Source: an uncultured Microbacterium sp.
GTDB lineage: Bacteria > Actinomycetota > Actinomycetes > Actinomycetales > Microbacteriaceae
Assembly (NCBI RefSeq): GCF_945952435.1
Contig: NZ_CAMFHZ010000003.1
Location: 113,615-177,614 of the forward strand
Length of the DNA stretch: 64,000 nucleotides
Reading direction: 5' to 3'
This document shows positions 21,310 through 29,295 of this stretch, one piece after another. Made by a program: the position numbers and the translations under genes. Below the pieces are notes generated by a model, which worked only from the letters and a program-made list of their open reading frames with translations, did not search any database and had not been told where the DNA came from. Each line of letters begins with the position of its first letter. Within the stretch, counting starts at the first letter, position 1.

Positions 21310-21906
21310 TCAGTGATCCACTCGACGAGCCAACGTCGGGTATTCGATCACGACCCCGTCCTGATCGACGAGCAATTCCGCTTCGAAGTCACGATGGAGG
21401 CTGCGGTAGCGGACACGCCCCGGTCGAGGAGACGATGCGTACAGCTGATCGCTGCGCAGCACCCGCAAGGACGGCACCTCTACCCAGGCCATGATCAACG
21501 GCGTCGGAGGGACTTCACGCTCGAGCAGACCCAGACGTCGAATCGGCATGGTATTCGTGACGGGACAGAGCCCTAGATCGCAATCAAGCGCCGTCGAGAG
21601 CGATTCCGGGTCCGCGAGTCCGGGGTCCGGGAGGCCGACGGATCCCATGCTGTTGGTCTGCGACGACCAGACACCATCAGGACTGCGACGCAGCACCAAC
21701 GACCGTGACCACTCGAACGCTTCGGCGGTGACGCGCAACTCTCGCGTCACCCAGCCCTCTCCTGCATCCAGACGCCATGAGAGTGCGTAATCCGGGGCGA
21801 TCGCCGTGCCGAAGGCGTACATCCCCTCGCTGGTCAGCTGCAGATGCGCCTCATCGGTCCGGTCCCCGTCGGGGAGGCTGGTCCACTTCTGCCGACAGAG
21901 AGTCAC
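21310..21906 (-). CDS. Putative glycolipid-binding family protein (PF06475-like)
   Basis: 198 residues. The pattern YALSWRLDAGEGWVTRELRV, then LDCDLGLCPVTNTMPIRRLG, then VPSLRVLRSDQLY and a closing FEAELLVDQDGVVIEYPTLA matches what I remember of the actinobacterial putative glycolipid-binding family, whose hallmark is a D-x-DL-x3-P-x-TNT-x-PIRRL segment. No catalytic residues are known for it and the function is unproven. The GTG start at 21906 has a weak ribosome site; the gene lies 4 nt beyond the longest upstream reading frame of the neighbouring hydrolase (true starts are 182 bp apart). Confidence 0.7.
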   Translation of the reverse strand: MTLCRQKWTSLPDGDRTDEAHLQLTSEGMYAFGTAIAPDYALSWRLDAGEGWVTRELRVTAEAFEWSRSLVLRRSPDGVWSSQTNSMGSVGLPDPGLADPESLSTALDCDLGLCPVTNTMPIRRLGLLEREVPPTPLIMAWVEVPSLRVLRSDQLYASSPRPGRVRYRSLHRDFEAELLVDQDGVVIEYPTLARRVDH

Positions 21907-22071
21907 CCGTCCATCATCTCGCGCCTGCTTCTCGGCGGCTCCCGACGAGTGCTGTCCGAGTCCCCAGGGGGAGGGGGAGGGGTCTCGAAGGTGGTCTCGT
22001 CGTCGGCGATTCCAGCCGCGAAGCTCAGCTCGATCCGCACCCGATCGCCGGGACCCCCCGGGCGGATGGAC

Positions 22072-23394
22072 TTATGAACAGCAGGAACCGCCGTCGCTGT
22101 CACCGGTGGAGCAGACTCCCGTCGCCGGCAGCACCAACGCGACCTGCGACGCCGCGGCGAAGTCGCCGTCGATCCAGGCGGTAACGGAGCGGACCTGCTC
22201 GTAGCCAGTGGCGAGGAGGAATGTAGGTGCGCGGCCGTAGGACTTCATCCCGACGATGAAGAATCCCGGCTCCGGGTGGGTGAGTTCGCGGAACCCGTGG
22301 GGTTCGACGGTGCCGCAGGAGTGGATGTTCGGGTCGATCAGCGGCGCCAGTCGGCGGGGGGCTTCGACGATGTCGTCCAGCGCGAGTCGAACTTCCCGCA
22401 GCATATCCAGGTCGGGGCGGAACCCTGTCGCGTTCACCACCAGATCCGCGTCCAGCAGCGCCGGCTCTCCGCGGCGGGTGCCGATCAGGCGGATCCCGCC
22501 GTCCTGAGTTTCGACGCGGGAGATCTCGAACGAGTCGACCCCTGTGACGATGCCGGAGGCGACGAGGCGTTCGGTGCGGGTCCCGAGCTTCGCGCGGTCC
22601 GGCAGTTCGTCGTCGGGGGAGGAGGACACGCGGATCGCGGAAGGGTTGCGTATCGCCCAGGTCACCCGGGTGGTCGGCTCCTGCTGGGCGAGCTTCCCGA
22701 GCGCGATGAGCGTGTTCGCCGCTGAATGCCCCGCCCCGACCACGACCGTGTGCCGGCCGGCGAACCGTGCCCGGTCGGCGCCGAGAACATCGGGGAGAGC
22801 GTGCATCACCCGGTCTGCAACCTGGTCGAAGCCGAGCGGGGTGAGCCCGGAGGAAGCAAGCGGGTTGGGAGACGTGTAGGTGCCGGACGCGTCGATCACC
22901 GCCCGCGCCGTGGTCTCTGCGACCTGCCCGTTGGGGTGCTGGATGCGCAGCAGGAACGGGGCCTGCGCGCGCCCCGCGGTGCGGGTGCGGTCCATGCCCT
23001 CCCGCGACACGGCGACCACACGGGCGCCGAACTGGATCCGTGACCCGATCTCCGGAAGTTCCACGAGCGGGGCCAGGTAGTCGTCGACGAGCTCCCGCCC
23101 GGTCGGGGGGCGCCCCTCCGCCGAAGGCATCACCCAATCCGCCGCCTCCAGCAACCGCCGAGACGCGGGATCGACGAGATGCTTCCAAGGCGAGAACAGG
23201 CGGGTGTGGCCCCAGAGCTGAACGGAGTCCGCGATCCGATCTCCGGCCTCGAGGACTGTGAAGTCGATGCCCCGCTCGACCAGGTTCGCCGCCGCCGCGA
23301 GCCCGATCGGGCCCGCGCCGATGATCACGACCGGAAGCGTCGCCAGGTGGTCCGGTCCCGCTGTCCGGGGAGCGAAATCCAGCGTCGTCATCAT
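22072..23394 (-). CDS. FAD/NAD(P)-dependent flavoprotein of an arsR unit (ArsO-like)
   Basis: 440 residues. There are two dinucleotide folds, FAD loop VVIIGAGPIGLAAAANL near residue 20 and NADPH loop HTVVVGAGHSAANTLIAL near residue 210, plus the flavin-monooxygenase-like ATG motif VVNATGFRPDL. The C-terminus is cysteine-rich (GVCSTGDSDGGSCCS), a tail seen in flavoproteins next to arsR in actinobacteria; it may bind metalloid, which is inference. Start: ATG 23394 (or 23391) after GGAGG. It is divergent from arsR across three operator boxes, so it is almost certainly ArsR-controlled. No arsenite pump or arsenate reductase is near, so the role could be oxidation of an arsenical or a related stress function. 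Confidence 0.82.
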   Translation of the reverse strand: MMTTLDFAPRTAGPDHLATLPVVIIGAGPIGLAAAANLVERGIDFTVLEAGDRIADSVQLWGHTRLFSPWKHLVDPASRRLLEAADWVMPSAEGRPPTGRELVDDYLAPLVELPEIGSRIQFGARVVAVSREGMDRTRTAGRAQAPFLLRIQHPNGQVAETTARAVIDASGTYTSPNPLASSGLTPLGFDQVADRVMHALPDVLGADRARFAGRHTVVVGAGHSAANTLIALGKLAQQEPTTRVTWAIRNPSAIRVSSSPDDELPDRAKLGTRTERLVASGIVTGVDSFEISRVETQDGGIRLIGTRRGEPALLDADLVVNATGFRPDLDMLREVRLALDDIVEAPRRLAPLIDPNIHSCGTVEPHGFRELTHPEPGFFIVGMKSYGRAPTFLLATGYEQVRSVTAWIDGDFAAASQVALVLPATGVCSTGDSDGGSCCS

Positions 23395-23408
23395 CAGAAC
23401 CTCCGTAT

Positions 23409-23474
23409 ATCGACAAACATCGATGCAAGTATGAGCTGATCTATCGACACCTGTCAATATCGACTAATATCGAT
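23409..23474. promoter_or_regulatory. Three phased ArsR operator boxes
   Basis: Three copies of ATCGA-N6-TCGAT lie in an A/T-rich patch between the divergent flavoprotein gene and arsR: box 1 at 23409-23424 (perfect), box 2 at 23443-23458 (right half TCAAT), box 3 at 23459-23474 (perfect). Boxes 2 and 3 abut, and box 3 ends 2 nt before the arsR ATG. Equal half-site spacing and position indicate binding by the dimeric repressor encoded next door. Confidence 0.85.
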
Positions 23475-23476
23475 GT

Positions 23477-23830
23477 ATGGTCACGATGCTCGAAGTCACT
23501 GACGTCACTACCTCGACCGCGTGCTGCGCGCCGCTCGTGAAGCAGCCGCTCGGCCAGGAAGACGCCGAGCGGCTTGCCGTGCGCCTGAAGGCACTCGCGG
23601 ATCCTGCCCGACTGCGGTTGCTGTCGATCGTGGCCTCGAGTGAGGATCAGGAAGCGTGCGTGTGCGACCTCATAGACCCGATCGGGCTGTCCCAGCCGAC
23701 CGTTTCCCATCACCTCAAGGTCCTCACCACGGCGGGGTTCCTGGCGCGGTCGCAGCGGGGGACGTGGGCGTATTACAGGCTCATGCCGGAGTCGCTGAGC
23801 GCTGTGACTCGCATGCTGGAGACCAACTGA
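23477..23830 (+). CDS. arsR: ArsR family metalloid-responsive repressor
   Basis: 117-residue winged-helix repressor. It has the recognition helix SQPTVSHHLKVLTTAGFL and a metal-box ACVCDL (Cys61, Cys63) in the DNA-binding region. An N-terminal cysteine pair (Cys16-Cys17 in TACCAP) is as in the Corynebacterium ArsR type, in which two N-terminal and one helix cysteine bind As(III) or Sb(III). The start ATG 23477 directly follows operator box 3 without a ribosome site, so translation is leaderless or starts at ATG 23486. It is divergent from the flavoprotein and is likely autoregulated. Confidence 0.92.
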   Translation: MVTMLEVTDVTTSTACCAPLVKQPLGQEDAERLAVRLKALADPARLRLLSIVASSEDQEACVCDLIDPIGLSQPTVSHHLKVLTTAGFLARSQRGTWAYYRLMPESLSAVTRMLETN

Positions 23831-24129
23831 GGCGCGTGTGCCTGCAGGCCAATCGGGCGTGCTGCATGTCGAGGGGATTCGATGCCGTCAGTCGGCGGCG
23901 TTGCCAGTCACCTTAGCGAAGGGTAATGGGGCCCAGATCAAGGGAGTATTCAAGCAACCGAAGCCGCGGTTGTCAGGGGAGCGTGCATCTGCAGACCTTG
24001 CAGATGCACTCGTTACGACTGGATGTCCGGCTTATCGACTTGAGGACTTCGTGCTCTGTCGCCTGCCGCTCTGAGCGCTGGACTCCCGGGTGCTCGAAGC
24101 CACACAACACTCCCTGCTCGGTCGCGTCC
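23831..24129. other. Gene-free stretch after arsR with one strong hairpin
   Basis: About 300 bp with no reading frame I recognise; the GC content looks lower than in the flanks and the frames have no third-position GC bias. It holds a perfect 11-bp inverted repeat with 5-nt loop at 23983-24009 (GTGCATCTGCA / TGCAGATGCAC), without a T-run. This may end arsR transcription or be a relic of older coding DNA. Confidence 0.6.
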
Positions 24130-24549
24130 TCAGCAGCCATCGGTGACGCTTTCCGCGAAGGCTCGCAGCACAATCTCTCGCGCCTCCTCAGGCACGAGCG
24201 GCTCGTCCGCGAGCTCGGCTACAGGGACCCATACGGGCCAATATCGGTTGTCTTCGCTCTCCGCGAGAGCCTCCGGCCCTCCCAGAGTCGGCTCTCCGGG
24301 CAAAGCCGCCATTAGCAGGTAGTGCGCCCGCCGGTCGTCGTGGTCAACAGTGGCGACGTCGCCGATCACGGCCGCGACGAGCCCGGTCTCCTCAGCAAAT
24401 TCGCGCAACGCCGCCCGCTCGGGCAATTAGCCCGGCTCTATGCCGCCACCTGGAAGCACGGTGTACCGCCGGCCGCTTTTGAATCGCCTCAGCAGCAGCA
24501 CGCGGGAGCCGTCGAAGCACACACAGGCAGCGCGTTCCTTGGGATTCAT
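24130..24549 (-). pseudogene. Nudix hydrolase, broken by a stop in the catalytic box
   Basis: The minus strand from ATG 24549 reads 40 codons of a Nudix domain (MNPKERAACVCFDGSRVLLL...) up to GGGIEPG, then a TAA (24429-24427), then continues in the same frame LPERAALREFAEETGL to a stop at 24130. The Nudix box is GG-x5-E-x7-REUxEExGU, and the TAA falls exactly on the first conserved Glu codon, a single G-to-T change from GAA. Restored length would be 139 residues, normal for small Nudix enzymes. Either a recent loss-of-function mutation or a base-call error; restart at the following TTG could not rebuild the active site. Confidence 0.85.
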
Positions 24550-24999
24550 GGCATCCTTCCGTCGCGCGGTCGGCGGGGCCGTTCGCTTCACGATCCCAGC
24601 TGGCTAGCCGCTGAGGAAATTCGACGAGGGCGTTCATCACGATCAGTGCTGCGCCGCCCTTTCGGCAGGGGGCACCAGCTGCCGTCCTCATCGGTAGGTG
24701 CGCAGATAGACCCGCATGCTTCATCGTATTCGGGGTGCCCCTGTGCTCCCGCAGGGCCGTCGTAATCAGGTTCGTCGCGAGTCGAATGCTCGGACGAGGG
24801 TTCAGGTGACGACAGCCCGGCGGACGGCTTGAGCGGTACAGATGCGACCGCACCCGGGGGCCTCAGGCACGGATACAGGGGGTCCCGCGTACCGGCGTAT
24901 TCGCAGCGGAGGAGAAGATGTCGTCTACGTTCTGACATAATGTGCATTATCGGCTGTTCGACAACGATTCGTCGAGCACCCGCAGAAACCCTGACGTGC
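24550..24999. other. Gene-poor stretch, probably decayed DNA
   Basis: 450 bp without a convincing gene. Minus-strand frames of 119 and 153 codons exist but lack a ribosome site, recognisable motifs and the usual codon bias, and they overlap the broken Nudix gene. A 14-bp palindrome ATAATG-TG-CATTAT at 24937-24950 stands out in an A/T-rich patch and could be an operator left over from a lost promoter. Confidence 0.55.
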
Positions 25000-25836
25000 T
25001 CAGTTCAGGGATGCGAGGCGCGGCTGTGCCGCGCGCTGACGCTCGGCCTCGTAGAGCATCAGCGTGGCGGCGTTCGAGGCGTTCAGGGAACTCGCCGAAC
25101 CGCTCATCGGAACGCGGATCGTGACGTCTGCCGCCTCGCGCCAGCTCCGCGCAAGTCCCGTCGTCTCGTTGCCCAGAAGGATCAACGTCGGCTGCGTGAA
25201 GTCGTGATCCCAGATATCGATGTCGCCCGTCTCGTCGGTCGCGACGAGCGTCAGTGGCGTGCCGTGCGCGCGCACGTCGCGCACCCAGTCGAACACCGTG
25301 CCCGGCGACCCGGCCCGGATGACGGGCGTGGCGAACAACGAACCGGTGGATGCGCGCACCGACTTGGGGTCGTAAGGATCGGCGGCGTGCCCGGAGACAA
25401 TCAGGCCGTCGCCCCCAAGCGCATCCATCGAGCGCAGGATCGCTCCGATGTTTCCCGGCTGCGTGGGGCGATCGAACACCATGCCGAAGAAATCCGCGCT
25501 CACGGGAAGCCTGCCCAGGTCATCATCCGGCATCTCCACGATCGCGAGGACCTCGACCGCCCCTTCGTCCTTCTCCGAGAGCTCCGCGAGAAGGGCAGGA
25601 CTCATCGCGATCGTTTCGCGGGCGTCGGCCACAACCTCCCGCGCCCAGGGGGTGAGCGCGCGCTGGGCGTCGTAGACGGCGGTGAGGATGGGCCACCCGA
25701 ACGCGCGCGCCTGAGAGATCGGACGCACGCCCTGCACCACGAAGCGGCGCTCGCGCGTGCGGTGCGTGCGGTTGCGCAGCAGCGCCTCGATCAGCTGGAA
25801 CCGGGAGTTGCGCGTGGAGATCTTGAGGTCGGCCAT
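25000..25836 (-). CDS. TrmH/SpoU family RNA 2'-O-methyltransferase
   Basis: 278 residues. An N-terminal L30e-like substrate domain comes first, then the SPOUT knot motifs: motif 1 QPGNIGAILRSMDALGGDGLI near residue 125, motif 2 LILLGNETTGL near 220, motif 3 VPMSGSASSLNASNAATLMLYE near 250. These bind S-adenosylmethionine in the trefoil knot and methylate a ribose 2'-OH in tRNA or rRNA; the target nucleotide is not predictable. ATG 25836 follows GGAGGTG; GTG 25839 is one codon upstream. A second family member is at 54189-55022. It lies just downstream of the UvrA-like gene, 13 bp apart. Confidence 0.9.
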   Translation of the reverse strand: MADLKISTRNSRFQLIEALLRNRTHRTRERRFVVQGVRPISQARAFGWPILTAVYDAQRALTPWAREVVADARETIAMSPALLAELSEKDEGAVEVLAIVEMPDDDLGRLPVSADFFGMVFDRPTQPGNIGAILRSMDALGGDGLIVSGHAADPYDPKSVRASTGSLFATPVIRAGSPGTVFDWVRDVRAHGTPLTLVATDETGDIDIWDHDFTQPTLILLGNETTGLARSWREAADVTIRVPMSGSASSLNASNAATLMLYEAERQRAAQPRLASLN

Positions 25837-25849
25837 CACCTCCAGCCTC

Positions 25850-28204
25850 TCATGCCCCCACGTACGCCGCGAGGTACTCCCCTGTGACCGTGGACCTGCT
25901 CTCCACCAGGTCGGAGGGTGTCCCCTCGAAGATCACTCTGCCGCCGTCGTGTCCGGCACCAGGGCCCACGTCGATGATCCAGTCGGCGTGCGCCATGACG
26001 GCCTGGTGGTGTTCGATGACGATCACCGATTTGCCGGCGTCGACGAGTCGGTCCAACAGTCCGAGAAGATTCTGCACGTCGGCCAGGTGGAGTCCGGTCG
26101 TCGGCTCGTCGAGCACGTACACCTCGACGCCCTCCGCCATCTGCGTGGCGAGCTTGATCCGCTGACGCTCCCCGCCGGAGAGCGTCGACAGCGGTTGCCC
26201 GAGCGACAGGTAGCCGAGTCCGACGTCCTCCAGCCGGGCGAGGATCGTCACCGCGGCGGGGAGCTTCGCCTCTCCCGCACGGAAGAACTCCTTCGCCTGC
26301 GTGACGGACATGTCCAGGACCTCGGTGATATCGCGCCCGCCGAGCGTGTACTCCAGCACCGCGGGCTGGAAACGCCTTCCACCGCAGTCCTCGCAAGGGC
26401 TCTCGACGGTGTCCATGAATCCCAGCTCCGTGACGATGACCCCGGATCCCTTGCAGGTCGGGCACGCCCCCTCGGAGTTGGCACTGAACAGTGCGGGCTT
26501 GACTCCGTTGGCCTTGGCGAACGCCTTCCTGATCGGCTCGAGCAGCCCCGTGTAGGTCGCAGGGTTGCTGCGACGGGACCCCCTGATCGCGGTCTGGTCG
26601 ATCGACACGACCTCCTCGCGCGGCGAGACCGAACCGTGGATGAGCGAGCTCTTGCCCGATCCAGCCACGCCCGTGACGACCGTGAGCACGCCGAGCGGCA
26701 CATCCACCGAGACGTCCTGAAGATTGTTCGTCGACGCACCCCGCACCTCGATGACGCCCGTGCGCGAGCGGACGGACGGCTTGAGGGATGACCGGTCGTC
26801 CAGGTGACGCCCGGTCAGGGTCCCGCTCGCGCGGAGGCCGCTCACCGTGCCCTCGAAACAGATCTCTCCCCCCGCCGCGCCCGCGCCGGGACCGAGATCC
26901 ACCACGTGATCGGCGATCCCGATCGTCTCCGGCTTGTGCTCGACCACGAGCACGGTGTTGCCCTTGTCCCGCAGCCGCTCGAGCAGCCCGTTCATGCGGG
27001 TGATGTCGTGCGGATGGAGGCCGATCGTCGGCTCATCGAAGACGTACGTCACATCGGTGAGCGAGGACCCGAGATGCCGCAGCATCTTGATGCGCTGCGC
27101 CTCTCCCCCGCTCAGCGTCCCCGACGGCCGATCCAGGCTGAGGTAGCCCAGGCCCAGCGTGACGAAGGCGTCGAGATTGGCCTGCAGCGCCTCGAGCAGC
27201 GGGGCGGCCTCGGGCAGCGTGAGGCCGCGCACCCAGGCGGCGAGGTCGGTGACCTGCATGCGGCAGGCGTCCGCGATGCTGACCCCGGCGATCCTCGACG
27301 AACGAGCGCCCTCCGTGAGCCTGGTCCCGTCGCACTCGGGGCAGACCGCGAAGGTCGCCACCCGTTCGACGAAGGCGCGGATGTGCGGCTGCAGCGCATC
27401 GATGTCCTTCGAGAGCATCGACTTCGTGATCTTGGGGATCAGGCCCTCATAGGTCATGTTGATGCCGGAGATCTTGACCTTGGTGACCTCGCCGTAGAGG
27501 AAGAGGTTCCTCTGCTTCTCGGTGAACTCGGCGATCGGCTTGTCGGCGGGATAGAAGCCCGATTGCGCGAAGCCCTTCACCATCCACCCGTCCGGTGTGT
27601 ACCCGGGGACCCGGATCGCACCGTCGTTCAAGGACTTCGACTCGTCGACGATCTGCGCGAGGTCGAGATCCGAGACGGCTCCCCTGCCCTCGCAACGCGG
27701 GCACATGCCACCGAGATAGATCGCGTCCTTCACGATCTTCTTCTCGCCGCCCGGCCCGGTCATCACTCCGCTCGCCTTCTGCGTCGGGACGTTGAACGAG
27801 AACGCGGTCGGGCCGCCGATAAAGGGCTCCCCGAGCCTGGAGAAGAGGATCCGCAGCATCGCGTTGGCGTCGGTCACGGTGCCGACCGTCGAACGCGGAT
27901 TGGCGCCGAGCCGCTCCTGATCGACGATGATCGCGGTCGTCAGCCCTTCCAGCACGTCCACGTCCGGCCGTGGGACCGACGGCATGAACCCCTGAATGAA
28001 GGCGCTGTACGTCTCGTCGATCATGCGGCGCGACTCCGCCGCGATCGTGTCGAAGACGAGAGAGCTCTTGCCGGATCCCGACACGCCGGTGAAGACCGTC
28101 AGCCGCCGCTTGGGCAGGTCGATCGATACGTCCTTGAGGTTGTTCTCCCTGGCGCCGCGCACGCGGATGGCATCGTGGGTGTCGGCGACATGCGGGTCGG
28201 TCAT
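25850..28204 (-). CDS. Short UvrA paralogue (UvrA2/DrrC-like ABC ATPase)
   Basis: 784 residues with two UvrA-type ATPase halves. Walker A is GVSGSGKSSLVFDT near residue 38 and GVAGSGKSSLIHGS near 510. Signatures are LSGGEAQRIKML and LSGGERQRIKLA. Walker B is VFDEPTIGLHPHD and VLDEPTTGLHLAD. Zinc cysteines are CPRCEGRG, CPECDG and C-terminal CPTCKGSG...CEDCGGRRF. It is about 170 residues shorter than housekeeping UvrA, the size of the UvrA2/DrrC class that lacks the UvrB-binding insertion. Known members give self-resistance to DNA-intercalating drugs or tolerance to DNA damage. A true uvrA is expected elsewhere in the genome. No toxin or drug-biosynthesis genes are adjacent. Confidence 0.9.
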   Translation of the reverse strand: MTDPHVADTHDAIRVRGARENNLKDVSIDLPKRRLTVFTGVSGSGKSSLVFDTIAAESRRMIDETYSAFIQGFMPSVPRPDVDVLEGLTTAIIVDQERLGANPRSTVGTVTDANAMLRILFSRLGEPFIGGPTAFSFNVPTQKASGVMTGPGGEKKIVKDAIYLGGMCPRCEGRGAVSDLDLAQIVDESKSLNDGAIRVPGYTPDGWMVKGFAQSGFYPADKPIAEFTEKQRNLFLYGEVTKVKISGINMTYEGLIPKITKSMLSKDIDALQPHIRAFVERVATFAVCPECDGTRLTEGARSSRIAGVSIADACRMQVTDLAAWVRGLTLPEAAPLLEALQANLDAFVTLGLGYLSLDRPSGTLSGGEAQRIKMLRHLGSSLTDVTYVFDEPTIGLHPHDITRMNGLLERLRDKGNTVLVVEHKPETIGIADHVVDLGPGAGAAGGEICFEGTVSGLRASGTLTGRHLDDRSSLKPSVRSRTGVIEVRGASTNNLQDVSVDVPLGVLTVVTGVAGSGKSSLIHGSVSPREEVVSIDQTAIRGSRRSNPATYTGLLEPIRKAFAKANGVKPALFSANSEGACPTCKGSGVIVTELGFMDTVESPCEDCGGRRFQPAVLEYTLGGRDITEVLDMSVTQAKEFFRAGEAKLPAAVTILARLEDVGLGYLSLGQPLSTLSGGERQRIKLATQMAEGVEVYVLDEPTTGLHLADVQNLLGLLDRLVDAGKSVIVIEHHQAVMAHADWIIDVGPGAGHDGGRVIFEGTPSDLVESRSTVTGEYLAAYVGA

Positions 28205-28301
28205 CAGTGGCTTCTCTCGGTGGCGCGCGGTACGGGGCGGACACAGACTAGCGGTGCCCGCCGACGTCGCAGAAAGGGCGCGAACGGGGTCCCGAGGGTG
28301 C

Positions 28302-28712
28302 TCAGGCGACCTGCTGCAGACGGATCATGTTCCCCGCCGGGTCCCGGAAGGCGCAGTCGCGGATGCCGTACGGCTGATCGATCGGCTCCTGCACGACGTC
28401 GGCACCGCGGGACTCGAGCTCCGCGAAGGCGACGTCGACGTCCGGGGTCGCGAGGACGATGCCCCCGTAGCTGCCCTTGGCCATGAGCTCCAGGATCGTT
28501 CGGCGCTCGTCGTCGGAAATGCCGGGGTCGACCGCCGGCGGGGTCAGCACGACGGCCGTGTCGGGCTGGTTCGCCGGGCCGACCGTGAGCCAGCGCATCT
28601 GCTGGTAGCCGACGTCCTTGCGCAGCTCCCAGCCGAGCACGTCGCGGTAGAACCGCAGTGACTCCTCGGCGTCGGTGTGCGGGAGGAAACTGGCGTTGAT
28701 CGTGATGTCCAT
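28302..28712 (-). CDS. VOC family protein (glyoxalase/bleomycin-resistance fold)
   Basis: 136 residues with the paired beta-alpha-beta-beta-beta modules of the VOC superfamily: N-terminal INASFLPHTDAEESLRFYRDVLGWELR, and C-terminal GIVLATPDVDVAFAELESRGADVVQEP ending FRDPAGNMIRLQQ. The metal ligands are not certain. It sits 10 bp downstream of an AraC-type gene on the same strand, a common regulator/VOC pairing. The ATG at 28712 is used; GTG 28721 is possible. Substrate unknown. Confidence 0.88.
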   Translation of the reverse strand: MDITINASFLPHTDAEESLRFYRDVLGWELRKDVGYQQMRWLTVGPANQPDTAVVLTPPAVDPGISDDERRTILELMAKGSYGGIVLATPDVDVAFAELESRGADVVQEPIDQPYGIRDCAFRDPAGNMIRLQQVA

Positions 28713-28722
28713 GCCGCTCACG

Positions 28723-29163
28723 CTACGCGCGGCCGACGGAGCCCGCTTCTCGATTCCTGATCGGCCTCGTGGCCTGCTTCTCGATCCAGGACGGGATCCC
28801 GGGACCGAGGCCGGGATCCGCACGATAGCGGCTCGGCGAGACGCCGACGAGCTCGGAGAAGCGCGTGCTGAAGGTGCCGAGCGACTGGAATCCGACGGCG
28901 AAGCATGCCTCTGTCACCGTCACGTCGCCGCGCCGGAGCAACGCCATCGCCCGCTCGATGCGACGCGTCATGAGGTAGGAGTAGGGCGGTTCGCCGTACA
29001 CCAGGCGGAACTGCCGGCTGAGATGCCCTGCCGACATGTGCACCCCGGCCGCGAGGGCCTCGACATCGAGGGGCTGCGCGTACTCGCGATCGATCCGGTC
29101 GCGGACCCTCCTCAGGGCGACGAGATCGCGCAGCCGATCGGCATCGGCGGAGGACGAGCTCAT
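28723..29163 (-). CDS. AraC family transcriptional regulator (DNA-binding domain only)
   Basis: 146 residues made almost entirely of the two helix-turn-helix motifs of AraC: LDVEALAAGVHMSAGHLSRQF and VTEACFAVGFQSLGTFSTRF, followed by the signature GVSPSRYR. There is no separate ligand domain, as in small MarA/SoxS-like activators. It precedes the VOC gene in an apparent operon and probably controls it. ATG 29163 has GGGAGG 8 nt upstream. The opposite strand carries the HdeD-like gene starting 133 bp away. Confidence 0.9.
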   Translation of the reverse strand: MSSSSADADRLRDLVALRRVRDRIDREYAQPLDVEALAAGVHMSAGHLSRQFRLVYGEPPYSYLMTRRIERAMALLRRGDVTVTEACFAVGFQSLGTFSTRFSELVGVSPSRYRADPGLGPGIPSWIEKQATRPIRNREAGSVGRA

Positions 29164-29295
29164 CCCCCGATCCTCCCATGCGCGGCTCCGAGGATTCCGA
29201 CCGGCCGCGGCCCGTCTTGTCTCTCGCCGCCTGGGTCACCGGTACGCTGTCGGCGTATCCCCCTTCTCAGGGATTTCTCAGAAAGGATAACCGTC

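Noticed and set aside
21963..21980. G-rich run considered as a G-quadruplex
   Set aside because: Only three adjacent G-runs within the patch and no fourth at suitable distance. It is upstream of no clear start.
24588..24947. 119-codon minus-strand frame opening at the 24937 palindrome
   Set aside because: No ribosome site, no recognisable family, and composition rich in Pro/Ser/Arg without codon bias.
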